From positions 1 through 64,000 of the forward strand of contig CALUQM010000004.1 of the NCBI GenBank assembly GCA_944322925.1: a stretch of DNA of 64,000 bases. The letters are read 5' to 3'. Shown here piece after piece: positions 37,725-46,553 of this stretch. The translations under genes were made by a program, and so were the position numbers. The stretch comes from an uncultured Bacteroidales bacterium (GTDB lineage: Bacteria > Bacteroidota > Bacteroidia > Bacteroidales > UBA932). The notes under the pieces are model-generated. The model ran no database searches and was not told the origin of the DNA. It saw only the letters and a list, made by a program, of their open reading frames with translations. The stretch's first letter is position 1. Every line of letters starts with the position of its first letter.

Positions 37725-39059
37725 ATGGGTTTCGCATATTTCCCACATACTGAAGGGGATATCAGGGCCATGCTCGACAGGATCGGGCTCGATTCCCTCG
37801 ACGGGCTGTATTCCGATGTGCCCGAAGATGTATTGTACAAAGGAGACTTTTCCATTCCCGACGCCATGTCCGAAATGGAAATAAGGCGGTGGTTCGACGA
37901 TCTTGCTTCGGAGAATGTCCGGCTGAAGGTGTTTTGCGGGGCAGGGGCGTATGACCATTATTCCCCGTCTGCGGCGAAGGCCGTAATATCCAGATCTGAA
38001 TTTCTGACATCCTATACTCCGTATCAGGCGGAAGTTTCGCAGGGAACCCTGAGATATATCTTCGAGTACCAGACCATGATGACCAGGCTGACAGGGCTCG
38101 ACTGTTCCAACGCCTCGATGTATGACGGGCCGACTTCCGCCGCTGAAGCCATGCTCATGACTGTGGCCTGTACCAGAAAAAAGAGCCGTGTCCTCGTATC
38201 GGCTACGCTTCTTCCCCGGGTGATAGATGTCGTCGGTACTTACTGCAAGTTTCATGGAACAGGCCTGTCAGTGATTCCGGAATCCGGTTTCAGCTCAGAC
38301 CTCGAGGCATTCAGGAAAGAACTTGCGGCCGGAGATGTTGCAGGAGTTCTCGTTCCCGGAATCAATCGATATGGAATAATAGAAGATCTCTCTGGCTTTG
38401 CCGATGCTGTGCATTCGGCAAAGGCGCTGCTGGCAGTGTATTCCGACCCTTCATCTCTGGCCGTTATAAGAACTCCGGGAGAATGGGGTGCCGACATTGC
38501 CTGCGGGGATGCACAGAGTCTCGGCATTCCATTGAGTTTCGGCGGTCCGTATCTCGGATTTCTTTGCTGCCGGCAGGAGTATGTCAGGAAACTTCCGGGC
38601 AGGATCGTCGGACAGACATCGGATCCCGAAGGCAGGAGGTGCTACGTCCTTACGCTTCAGGCGCGCGAACAGCATATACGCAGGGAAAAGGCCACGAGCA
38701 ATATCTGTTCGAACCAGTCCCTGATGGCACTTTATGTGACGGTATATCTTTCTCTGATGGGACCGCAGGGGCTCAGAAGGGTGAACGAACTTTCATACGG
38801 GGGTGCACATTACCTTTATTCCGCCCTGCTCGACACGGGATTGTTCACGGAAGTGTCGGAAAAGCCGTTCCTGAAGGAGTTTGTGCTCCGGTCAGGGATT
38901 CCGGCAGCCGTGCTTCAGGAAAAACTGCTTGAAAAAGGATATTTTGCCGCGCTTTCATGCGGGGATGACATAGTGTCTTTCTGCGTGACTGAGAACAGGA
39001 CCAGGGAAGAGATCGACGACCTTCTCTCCGTCATCCGGGACCTGCGTTCTTCAAAATGA
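37725..39059 (+). CDS. gcvPA: Glycine dehydrogenase (decarboxylating) subunit 1
   Basis: 444 residues, the N-terminal half of the split P-protein (fold-type I PLP enzyme). It keeps the substrate-side elements (YDGPTSAAEAMLM, FGGPYLGFL, and QTSDPEGRRCYVLTLQAREQ) but lacks the PLP lysine, which is on subunit 2. Glycine is decarboxylated by the PA/PB heterotetramer. In many Bacteroidota, as I recall, the P-protein is one chain of about 950 residues; here it is two adjacent genes 16 bp apart. Confidence 0.95.
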   Translation: MGFAYFPHTEGDIRAMLDRIGLDSLDGLYSDVPEDVLYKGDFSIPDAMSEMEIRRWFDDLASENVRLKVFCGAGAYDHYSPSAAKAVISRSEFLTSYTPYQAEVSQGTLRYIFEYQTMMTRLTGLDCSNASMYDGPTSAAEAMLMTVACTRKKSRVLVSATLLPRVIDVVGTYCKFHGTGLSVIPESGFSSDLEAFRKELAAGDVAGVLVPGINRYGIIEDLSGFADAVHSAKALLAVYSDPSSLAVIRTPGEWGADIACGDAQSLGIPLSFGGPYLGFLCCRQEYVRKLPGRIVGQTSDPEGRRCYVLTLQAREQHIRREKATSNICSNQSLMALYVTVYLSLMGPQGLRRVNELSYGGAHYLYSALLDTGLFTEVSEKPFLKEFVLRSGIPAAVLQEKLLEKGYFAALSCGDDIVSFCVTENRTREEIDDLLSVIRDLRSSK

Positions 39060-39075
39060 TTCAAATCCGGACGAT

Positions 39076-40530
39076 ATGAAGTATTACGACAAACTGATAT
39101 TCGAACTTTCCCGTGAAGGCAGGACGGGCTTTTCCCTGCCGGAAAACGGATGGAAAGATTCTCCTGACGATATTCCCGGGAATCTGCGCCGCTGCAGGCT
39201 TCCTGATCTTCCGCAGGTAAGCGAACCCGATGCGGTAAGGCATTACATAAATCTTTCGGACATGAATTTCGGGGTGGATACCGGCTTCTATCCTCTCGGC
39301 AGCTGTACGATGAAATACAATCCCAAGATAAATGAAGAGATATCCGCCCATCCCGGTTTTTCCGGTCTGCACCCGCTGCAGCCGGCTGAAACGGTACAGG
39401 GCGCACTGAAACTGTATGCCGAACTTTCTTCCTGGCTGTGCTCCCTGACAGGAATGTCGGCATTCACCCTCAATCCGTTCGCCGGCGCCCACGGAGAGCT
39501 TACCGGACTTATGATAATGAGACAGTATCACATTTCCCGTGGAGATACGAAAAGGACAAGGATAATCGTTCCGGACAGCGCCCACGGCACGAATCCGGCA
39601 AGTGCAGCCGTCTGCGGCCTTGAAGTGGTGCAGGTGAAATCCACACCTGCGGGTACGATCGATGTCGGGGATCTCATGCCTCTTCTGGACGATACTGTAG
39701 CGGGCATCATGATGACGAATCCTAATACTCTCGGGCTTTTCGAAACTGAAATCAGGGAAATCGAGGCTTCAGTCCATGCTGCAGGAGGCCTCCTGTATTA
39801 TGACGGGGCCAACATGAATGCTCTGCTCGGAAAAGTACGTCCCGGAGATATGGGCTTCGATATCATGCACCTCAATCTGCACAAGACGTTTTCCACTCCG
39901 CATGGCGGGGGAGGCCCGGGGGCAGGTCCTGTCGGTGTCTCGTCCCGTCTCGCCGGACTTCTGCCTTCTCCGGTCGTGATCCGGGACGGAAAGACAGGAA
40001 AGTTCTCAATGGCAGGAAATCCTGGCGGTCCGGGCAGAATTTCCGGATTCGCGGGGAATTTCGGAGTGCTCATGAAAGCCTGCGCCTATATCATGGCGCT
40101 CGGAAAACGGAACGTGACGAAAGTCGGACCATACGCAGTGCTGGCTGCCAACTACATAAAGGAATCCCTGAAAGACAGGTACAGACTTCCGGTACCGTCA
40201 CTGTGCAAGCACGAATTCGTGTTCGACGGACTGAAGGATGTCTCTCCTGCCGTAGACGGCATTTCGACGCTCGACGTGGCCAAGAGGCTCCTCGACTACG
40301 GTTTTCATGCGCCTACAATTTATTTCCCTCTGCTTTTTCACCAGTCCATCATGATAGAGCCGACGGAAACCGAATCCAAAGAGACTCTCGATGCTTTCAT
40401 AGAGGCGATGAGAAAGATAGCAGATGAAGCGGTGTCGGAGCCGGAACTCCTGAAGACAGCTCCTCACTGTACGCCTGTCGGACGTCCTGACGAAACACTT
40501 GCCGCAACGCATCCGGTACTGAAATTTTGA
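39076..40530 (+). CDS. gcvPB: Glycine dehydrogenase (decarboxylating) subunit 2
   Basis: 484 residues, the C-terminal half of the split P-protein. Lys270 in HLNLHKTFSTPHGGGGPG binds PLP. GSCTMKYNP and DSAHGTNPASA are also typical. With gcvPA it catalyses glycine decarboxylation and loads the aminomethyl group onto GcvH. It ends 4 bp before the dihydrolipoamide dehydrogenase gene. Confidence 0.96.
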   Translation: MKYYDKLIFELSREGRTGFSLPENGWKDSPDDIPGNLRRCRLPDLPQVSEPDAVRHYINLSDMNFGVDTGFYPLGSCTMKYNPKINEEISAHPGFSGLHPLQPAETVQGALKLYAELSSWLCSLTGMSAFTLNPFAGAHGELTGLMIMRQYHISRGDTKRTRIIVPDSAHGTNPASAAVCGLEVVQVKSTPAGTIDVGDLMPLLDDTVAGIMMTNPNTLGLFETEIREIEASVHAAGGLLYYDGANMNALLGKVRPGDMGFDIMHLNLHKTFSTPHGGGGPGAGPVGVSSRLAGLLPSPVVIRDGKTGKFSMAGNPGGPGRISGFAGNFGVLMKACAYIMALGKRNVTKVGPYAVLAANYIKESLKDRYRLPVPSLCKHEFVFDGLKDVSPAVDGISTLDVAKRLLDYGFHAPTIYFPLLFHQSIMIEPTETESKETLDAFIEAMRKIADEAVSEPELLKTAPHCTPVGRPDETLAATHPVLKF

Positions 40531-40534
40531 CAAA

Positions 40535-41899
40535 ATGCAGATATTTATCATCGGGGCCGGTCCGGGAGGCTACGAGACCGCGCTCGAAGCAAGGAAAAGG
40601 GGATTCGAGGTAATTCTGGCCGAAGCCGGAAATGTCGGTGGCACCTGTCTGAATGCAGGCTGCATACCGACAAAGGCTTACTGTCGCAGCGCAGAAATTC
40701 TCGAAGAGATACGAGCATCGGAAAAATTCGGAATAAGGGCCGGAAACGCCGGAGTGGACTTTCCTGCCGTTAAATCCAGGAAAGACGGGATTGTATCCGC
40801 TCTCAGGACGAATGTCGAAGCCATGCTCGAATCCGCCGGAGTCACGCTTGTAAGGGACAGGGCAGTGTTCAGGGACAGAAATATTGTGTCTGCCGGAGGA
40901 AAAGACTACAGACCGGATTATGTGATTATCGCCACGGGGTCGGTACCCGTCATGCCGGATATTCCGGGGAGTGCATTGCCCGGCGTCCTCGATTCATCCT
41001 CCCTGCTCGGGCTCGATTCGGTCCCGGACAGTCTTTGCATTATCGGGGGCGGTGTGATAGGACTCGAATTCGCTTCGATTTTCCGCAGTTTCGGAAGCGA
41101 GGTTACAGTGGTGGAGTTCTGCAGGGAAATCCTGCCCCGCTTCGATGCCGAAATAGCAAGACGTCTGAGACAGAGCCTTTCGAAACGCGGTATAAAATTC
41201 AGCCTGCAGTCTCGCGTCGACTCTGTCGAGGCGGTTGCCGATACTTCGGGAAAACAGCTTCTGAAAGTTGTCTGGACGCGAAAATCTTCGCAGGAAAGCT
41301 ACCTGACGGATAAGGTCCTCGTCGCGACTGGCCGCAGACCTTTTTGTGAAGGTCTGAATGTCGCAGCGGCAGGCATAGCCATGACTGAAAAAGGAGCGAT
41401 TCATACGGATAGTGACATGAGGACGAATGTCCCGCATATTTACGCGATCGGGGATGTAAACGGGCGTCAACTTCTGGCACATGCTGCCATATTCCAGGGC
41501 AGGAAGGCTCTGGATGCGATAATTTCCGGAGCAGAAGGCGGTACGGCAGGGAAAAACGGAGGCACAGACCTTTCCGTCATGCCTTCGGCTGTCTTTACCA
41601 TTCCAGAGGCGGCATCGGTAGGTCTGACAGAAGAGGAGTTCAGGGCGTCGGGGGCGGACTGCACAGTCCGCAAATCCTTGTACAGGACTAACGGGAAAGC
41701 TGTCTGTCTCGGCGAAACCGACGGCCTGTGCAAGATAATCACGGCACGGGACGGCAAGCTGGCAGGCTGTCATGCAGTCGGCCCGCATGCGGCGGATCTG
41801 GTTCAGGAAGTATCCGTACTGATGTCAATCGGAGCAACGGAGGATGACCTGCGCAATGCCGTACACATTCATCCTACTCTCGGAGAGATATTGCTGTAG
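40535..41899 (+). CDS. lpdA: Dihydrolipoamide dehydrogenase (L protein)
   Basis: 454 residues, FAD-dependent disulfide oxidoreductase. It reoxidises the dihydrolipoyl arm of GcvH with NAD+. FAD loop GAGPGGYETA at the N-terminus, redox disulfide C38-X4-C43 in GGTCLNAGCIPTK, NAD-binding GGGVIGLEFASIF, and catalytic dyad His446 and Glu451 in HIHPTLGEIL. It closes the lplA-gcvT-gcvH-gcvPA-gcvPB-lpdA operon, so the window encodes a self-contained glycine-cleavage system. It could also serve other 2-oxoacid complexes. Confidence 0.96.
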   Translation: MQIFIIGAGPGGYETALEARKRGFEVILAEAGNVGGTCLNAGCIPTKAYCRSAEILEEIRASEKFGIRAGNAGVDFPAVKSRKDGIVSALRTNVEAMLESAGVTLVRDRAVFRDRNIVSAGGKDYRPDYVIIATGSVPVMPDIPGSALPGVLDSSSLLGLDSVPDSLCIIGGGVIGLEFASIFRSFGSEVTVVEFCREILPRFDAEIARRLRQSLSKRGIKFSLQSRVDSVEAVADTSGKQLLKVVWTRKSSQESYLTDKVLVATGRRPFCEGLNVAAAGIAMTEKGAIHTDSDMRTNVPHIYAIGDVNGRQLLAHAAIFQGRKALDAIISGAEGGTAGKNGGTDLSVMPSAVFTIPEAASVGLTEEEFRASGADCTVRKSLYRTNGKAVCLGETDGLCKIITARDGKLAGCHAVGPHAADLVQEVSVLMSIGATEDDLRNAVHIHPTLGEILL

Positions 41900-41924
41900 G
41901 GACCGTCGGAAGCCGGACGCTTAG

Positions 41925-42512
41925 TCAGAGCAGTCCTTCATTCTCGAACATTTCCCTGTAGAAATCCGCTTTTTTCTCGATGGAAAGCGGATAGGCTCTC
42001 GAACTCGACGGCATTCTCCACAGCCGGCAGGATTCCCGCACAGTATTGTCCGGATGCCGGAAAAGTACATTGGTCCCCGGAGACGGCAGCGGACAGCCGA
42101 ATACTGCAGCCGCAGTTTCCGCGGCTTTCTGTCCCGTAGTTGCGACGGCCCGGCACTCTGGCAGCGATTCAAGCAGGGCATGGATGTCGGTCGGAGTCAC
42201 GATTTCGAGGAATTTGTCCGAGGCGTTGTCTTTAAGCCTCCTTACCTCGGATGCAGTATCGTACAGGGCTATGCCTTTGTCACTGCAGAATGAAACTACG
42301 GCATCCCTGTCGAACCGTCTGCTGTCTGAAGCGATGAAATGCGTCCTGTCACCGAAGAATACAAGCCCCATTATTCTCCACATGTCGTTGTTGAAATTGG
42401 GATAGAAGAAATCCATGGACCATCTTTCCCTTTTGGGAGGAAAGCTGCCGAGCATGAGTATTTTCGCTCCGGAAGGCAGAAACGGCTGCAACGGATGGCT
42501 TTCAGTCATCAT
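41925..42512 (-). CDS. Uracil-DNA glycosylase superfamily protein (deoxyinosine glycosylase type)
   Basis: 195 residues. The UDG-superfamily motif 1 appears as MLGSFPPKRERWSMDFFYPN, and motif 2 as the C-terminal WRMPSSSRAYPL. The superfamily member it most resembles removes hypoxanthine or uracil from deaminated DNA. It is on the minus strand, convergent to lpdA, and overlaps the upstream permease gene by 11 bp. The protein could start at Met1 (42512) or Met2 (42509). Confidence 0.85.
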   Translation of the reverse strand: MMTESHPLQPFLPSGAKILMLGSFPPKRERWSMDFFYPNFNNDMWRIMGLVFFGDRTHFIASDSRRFDRDAVVSFCSDKGIALYDTASEVRRLKDNASDKFLEIVTPTDIHALLESLPECRAVATTGQKAAETAAAVFGCPLPSPGTNVLFRHPDNTVRESCRLWRMPSSSRAYPLSIEKKADFYREMFENEGLL

Positions 42513-43533
42513 TGTCGCTGAGATATTCTTTACGGAACATGTCGATGAACAGGAGGAACAGCGATACGAGCAGCGGGCCGAAAATTATACCCATGAAGCC
42601 GAACATCGGAAGTCCGGCCACAACGCCGAATATCGTGATGAGCGGATGGGTATTCGCAAGTTTCTTCTGCAGTATGAATCTTATGAGATTGTCGCTCTGT
42701 GAAATGAAAACCGCAGAAAAAAGCAGGAGCCCCACGGCCTTGCCCCACAGTCCGAGCACTGCGAAATAGATGCACAGCGGTATCCATATTATCATCGTCC
42801 CGACCAGCGGCACCACAGAGCACAGACCTGTCAGAAAAGCCATAAGAAAGGCATTCGGCACTCCGAAAAACATGTACCCGATCCAGGCTATGACTCCCTG
42901 GATGAATGCGAGGAGGGGAATGCCGATTGCATTGGACTTCACCATCACGTTCACCCTGTCTATCGTCTCTCTCTTGTTGACATTTTTCATCGGTATGAGT
43001 GAAGACAGATAGTTTTCCATCTTCCTTCCTCCTGTCAGCAGGAAAAACAGCACTATAAGGGCCGCCAAAATATTGATGAAGAAGTCTCCGATGCCGTTGA
43101 TTATGGACTGCCCGAGGGCAGTGACTTTCCCGGCTATGAATGTCAGGCTTTTTTCAGAAACAAGGTCTATGTTGAATTTCTCCCTGACGATGTCTATTAC
43201 CTGCATGGTAGGCGCAAGGATACTGTCCGTGTTCCAGTTTACCTGCTGCAGCTTTGCTATCAGGAACCACGCAAGAAGCGAAAGAGGAATAATGAGAAAA
43301 AGCAGGACCCCGATTACGATCAGCGTAGCGGAAAGTGTCGGTTTTCCCGTCTTTTCGGTGAGTCTGAATGCCGGTTTCCGGAACAGGATATACAGCGTGA
43401 AGGCTCCGAGAATACCGCTTATGAAAGGCTGGGCCTGACGGAAAAGCAATATGCCCAGCCCAATGATCAGGACAAGAAGAGCGTATTCCCAGATACGCTC
43501 TTTCGAAATACCGTTGTCTTTCCGGACAGCCAT
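42502..43533 (-). CDS. AI-2E family transporter (PerM/YdiK-like permease)
   Basis: 343 residues with about seven or eight hydrophobic helices in the AI-2E exporter family pattern: paired N-terminal helices (LLVLIIGLGILLFRQAQPFISGILGAF), a central soluble stretch with MKNVNKRETIDRV, and a C-terminal block with FGVPNAFLMAFLTGLCSVVPLVG. Despite the family name, exported substrates are mostly unknown and some members are Na+/H+ antiporters. It begins exactly where the TlpA-like gene ends (0 bp) and overlaps the glycosylase gene. Confidence 0.88.
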   Translation of the reverse strand: MAVRKDNGISKERIWEYALLVLIIGLGILLFRQAQPFISGILGAFTLYILFRKPAFRLTEKTGKPTLSATLIVIGVLLFLIIPLSLLAWFLIAKLQQVNWNTDSILAPTMQVIDIVREKFNIDLVSEKSLTFIAGKVTALGQSIINGIGDFFINILAALIVLFFLLTGGRKMENYLSSLIPMKNVNKRETIDRVNVMVKSNAIGIPLLAFIQGVIAWIGYMFFGVPNAFLMAFLTGLCSVVPLVGTMIIWIPLCIYFAVLGLWGKAVGLLLFSAVFISQSDNLIRFILQKKLANTHPLITIFGVVAGLPMFGFMGIIFGPLLVSLFLLFIDMFRKEYLSDNDD

Positions 43534-44670
43534 TTAGAAAAGTTCGTCGAGTTTGTTGTAAAGATCCTCGCTTTCGCCTACGAACACTTCCACGATTTTT
43601 CCCTCACTGTCTACAAGCACTTTGGTAGGGAAGCCTTCCACGGCGTATGCGTTCAGAATATCCTGTCCGTCCCCGTTGTACAGGCTGGTCCAGGTCAGTC
43701 CTTCTTCTTCCACAGTCTTTTTCCAGACTTCTTCGGTGTCACCGCAGTCGATGCCGACGAATTCTATCCTGTGGCTGTACTTGTCGTAGTATTCCTTCAT
43801 GTCCGGCATTCCTTTCATGCACCAGTAGCACCATTTTCCCCAGAAGTCGAGAAGGACGTATTTTCCCCTGAACGAAGCCAGACTGTATTCCTTTCCGTCG
43901 AGACCCTTGAGGCTGAATTCCGGAGCAGGCTTGCCCGGCCGGATGTTCTCCTTGTTCTTTTCCCTGATGATAGCCGTATTGAAACTTTCGGCAATCGCTG
44001 AGAGTGTTTCACCCATCAGGCTTTCCTTTACGGATGTTCCGAGAAGATCATAAGCTTCAATGCCCTTTGCAGGATCGCTGATTCCGCTCAGGAGCATGTA
44101 TCCGGACGCGAGATTGTCCGGATTGTTGCGGATGAACTCCAGCGATACGCTGTCCTTTTCCGAGAGAATGGAGGCATATTCTTCATTCAGTCTGCTTATG
44201 GCCGCAGTGTCATTGTCTGCAATGGTGCGTGCCCTGCCGTAGAGGTCCCTGAGCCTGTCATTGACAGCCTTGTATTCCTGCGATGAAGCAAGTCCTTCGC
44301 TGATCTCGGACCCGGAGTACACGGGGGCATCGAGGGTTCCGGAAATCCTGATCCTTTCCCCCGGCATCAGAATAAGGGGATCCGCTGCAGGAATCATTCC
44401 TTCGTCGGCAAGGGAATTGATGAATATTGTGAACATCGCCGTGTCCTCTACAGCAACCGAGAATTTGCCGTTGACCGCTGCGACAGTGTCTTTCAGGACA
44501 AGGTCTCCCGAAATCGCCTCGAAGACCGAGACTACAAGCGTGTCATTGCCGGCATCGGACAGGTTTCCCTTGATCTGAGTGCCGCAGTTGCAGCTGTTCA
44601 TAATGGCGAGCAGAAAGATGGCTGAAGCCGCGGTCGCGGCGATTCCGGTAATATTTTTCATCGGATTCAT
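43534..44670 (-). CDS. TlpA-like thioredoxin-fold lipoprotein with N-terminal DUF4369-type domain
   Basis: 378 residues. A hydrophobic N-terminus ending IMNSCNC suggests lipoprotein processing at that Cys. Residues about 30-225 look like the DUF4369 domain common in Bacteroidota. Residues about 240-378 are a thioredoxin/AhpC-TSA fold with the active-site sequence WCYWC, a cis-Pro (GFPTKV) and the GKPAPEFSLKGLDGKEY entry typical of TlpA/ResA. Predicted as a membrane-anchored thiol-disulfide oxidoreductase facing the periplasm; its redox partner is unknown. Start at 44670; Met4 is a possible alternative. It leads the minus-strand run with the permease and glycosylase genes. Confidence 0.88.
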   Translation of the reverse strand: MNPMKNITGIAATAASAIFLLAIMNSCNCGTQIKGNLSDAGNDTLVVSVFEAISGDLVLKDTVAAVNGKFSVAVEDTAMFTIFINSLADEGMIPAADPLILMPGERIRISGTLDAPVYSGSEISEGLASSQEYKAVNDRLRDLYGRARTIADNDTAAISRLNEEYASILSEKDSVSLEFIRNNPDNLASGYMLLSGISDPAKGIEAYDLLGTSVKESLMGETLSAIAESFNTAIIREKNKENIRPGKPAPEFSLKGLDGKEYSLASFRGKYVLLDFWGKWCYWCMKGMPDMKEYYDKYSHRIEFVGIDCGDTEEVWKKTVEEEGLTWTSLYNGDGQDILNAYAVEGFPTKVLVDSEGKIVEVFVGESEDLYNKLDELF

Positions 44671-44726
44671 AGTTGTTTACTGTTTTTCGGAATAATCGTC
44701 AGGCATGCCGTACCGGCATTGTCCTG

Positions 44727-44734
44727 CAAATATA
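44727..44734 (-). promoter_or_regulatory. Promoter -7 box for the TlpA-like gene
   Basis: CAAATATA reads TATATTTG on the minus strand, an exact match, 56 bp before the ATG at 44670. The best CAAA (-33 on this strand, 44748-44751) is only 13 bp away, which is short. Confidence 0.5.
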
Positions 44735-44742
44735 ACATGAAT

Positions 44743-44774
44743 TTTGTCAAAACGAATTTTATGGGTTATTTTTG
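44743..44774 (+). promoter_or_regulatory. Promoter for topB
   Basis: TTTG at 44743-44746, a 20-bp spacer, and TATTTTTG at 44767-44774 match the consensus. It lies 24 bp before the topB ATG and is back to back with the minus-strand box at 44727-44734. Confidence 0.75.
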
Positions 44775-44798
44775 AAAACAATTTTTTGAATTCGACAG

Positions 44799-46553
44799 AT
44801 GATAGTTTGTATAGCGGAGAAGCCGAGCGTGGCGAGGGAAATAGCGGCCGTCCTCGGGGCGACGAAGAAAATGGACGGTTATCTTGAGGGGAACGGATAT
44901 CAGGTGACATGGACTTTCGGCCATTTGTGCACTCTGAAAGAACCGCACGACTATAACCCGCAGTGGAAAGTATGGATGCTCTCGGCCCTGCCTGTCATTC
45001 CTCCCAGATTCGGGATCAAGCTCATAGACAATGAAACATATCTCAGGCAGTTCGAGATCATAAAGACGCTGATGCACAATGCCGACGAGATAATAAATTG
45101 CGGGGATGCCGGACAGGAAGGGGAACTGATACAGAGATGGGTCATGCTCAAGGCAGGAGCGAAATGCCCGGTCAGGAGGCTCTGGATATCTTCCCTGACA
45201 GAAGAAGCCATAAGGGAAGGTTTTTCCGCTCTGAGGCCCGAGTCCGATTTCAGGCTTCTCTACGAAGCCGGCCTTGCCAGAGCCATCGGAGACTGGATCC
45301 TCGGCATCAATGCTACGAGACTCTATACCCTGAGATATGCCGCGAACCGTCAGGTCCTGTCCATAGGAAGAGTCCAGACGCCTACACTCGCGTTGATAGT
45401 TCAGAGACAGGCCGAAATCGACAATTTCGTTCCGGCTCCGTACTGGGAACTGAAGACCGTTTACCGGGATGTCGTATTCACTGCGAAAAACGGTAAATTC
45501 GACAGGAAGGAGGACGGGGAGCGTCTTCTCGAAGAAGTGTCGGGCAAGGATTTCACTGTCGCCGGCATTTCCGAAAAGAAGGGAAAGGAAGCGCCTCCGC
45601 GTCTTTTCGACCTGACATCGCTGCAGGTCGAATGCAACAGGAAATATGCTTTCAGCGCCGACACCACTCTCAGACTCGTACAGTCTCTGTATGAAAAGAA
45701 GGTCGTAACCTATCCGAGGGTCGATACTACCTTTCTGAGCGAGGACATATATCCTAAGGTGCCGGCGATACTGGCCGGCATGAAAGGTTATGAAGACCTT
45801 GTCGCGCCTCTAAAGGGACGGAAACTTCCCAAAAGCAAAAAAGTTTTCGACAATTCCAAGGTTACCGACCACCATGCCATCATACCGACCGGAGTATCTG
45901 CGGCAAACCTGTCTCCCGACGAAGAAAAAGTCCGGGATCTCGTTGCAAGACGTTTCATTGCGGCCTTTTATCCGGATTGCGAGATATCGACGACAACAGT
46001 TACCGGCAATGCGGGTACGGTATCGTTCAGGACAGTCGGGAAGCAGATACTGAAACAGGGCTGGAGGACCGTTTTCCCGTCAAGGGACCGCAGTCAGGAA
46101 GATACCCCGGTCCTGCCTGAATTTGCGGAAGGGGAGTGCGGCCCTCATTCTCCGGAACTCAAGGAGACATGGACCACGCCTCCCAAGCCTTATACCGAAG
46201 CCACCCTGCTCAGGGCAATGGAGACCGCCGGAAAACTCGTGGACGATGACGAACTCAGAGACGCCCTGAAAGAAAACGGCATAGGCCGGCCCTCTACAAG
46301 AGCCGCCATCATAGAGACTCTTTTCAGACGCGATTATATCAGGAAAGAAAGGAAAAACCTCTATCCGACCTCTACCGGTATCCGTCTGATAAATACCATC
46401 CACGAGGAGTTGCTGAAAAGCGCGGAACTGACCGGACAGTGGGAAAGAAAGCTGCGGATGATCGAAAACGGGACATACAGGGCTTCCGATTTCCTCGATG
46501 AACTCAAGTCGATGGTCAGGAAGATCGTCATCAGCGTACTGTCCGAGTCATGA
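44799..46553 (+). CDS. topB: DNA topoisomerase III (type IA) lacking the C-terminal zinc domains
   Basis: 584 residues, shorter than E. coli TopB (653). It relaxes and decatenates DNA through a single-strand break. The TOPRIM domain begins MIVCIAEKPSVA with Glu7. The acidic cluster reads GDAGQEGE: Asp103 and Glu107 are present, but the position of Asp105 in E. coli is Gly. Active-site Tyr305 lies in VTYPRVDTTFLSEDI, and later motifs include HHAIIPTG and the GIGRPSTRAAIIETL region. No Cys-rich zinc ribbon follows. Its end overlaps the convergent MATE gene by 6 bp. No conjugative-element genes are nearby, so it appears chromosomal. Confidence 0.94.
   Translation: MIVCIAEKPSVAREIAAVLGATKKMDGYLEGNGYQVTWTFGHLCTLKEPHDYNPQWKVWMLSALPVIPPRFGIKLIDNETYLRQFEIIKTLMHNADEIINCGDAGQEGELIQRWVMLKAGAKCPVRRLWISSLTEEAIREGFSALRPESDFRLLYEAGLARAIGDWILGINATRLYTLRYAANRQVLSIGRVQTPTLALIVQRQAEIDNFVPAPYWELKTVYRDVVFTAKNGKFDRKEDGERLLEEVSGKDFTVAGISEKKGKEAPPRLFDLTSLQVECNRKYAFSADTTLRLVQSLYEKKVVTYPRVDTTFLSEDIYPKVPAILAGMKGYEDLVAPLKGRKLPKSKKVFDNSKVTDHHAIIPTGVSAANLSPDEEKVRDLVARRFIAAFYPDCEISTTTVTGNAGTVSFRTVGKQILKQGWRTVFPSRDRSQEDTPVLPEFAEGECGPHSPELKETWTTPPKPYTEATLLRAMETAGKLVDDDELRDALKENGIGRPSTRAAIIETLFRRDYIRKERKNLYPTSTGIRLINTIHEELLKSAELTGQWERKLRMIENGTYRASDFLDELKSMVRKIVISVLSES

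Noticed and set aside
44799..46553. Mobile-element origin for topB
   Set aside because: TopB also occurs on conjugative transposons, but no integrase, mobilisation or tra genes are near and base composition matches the neighbours.
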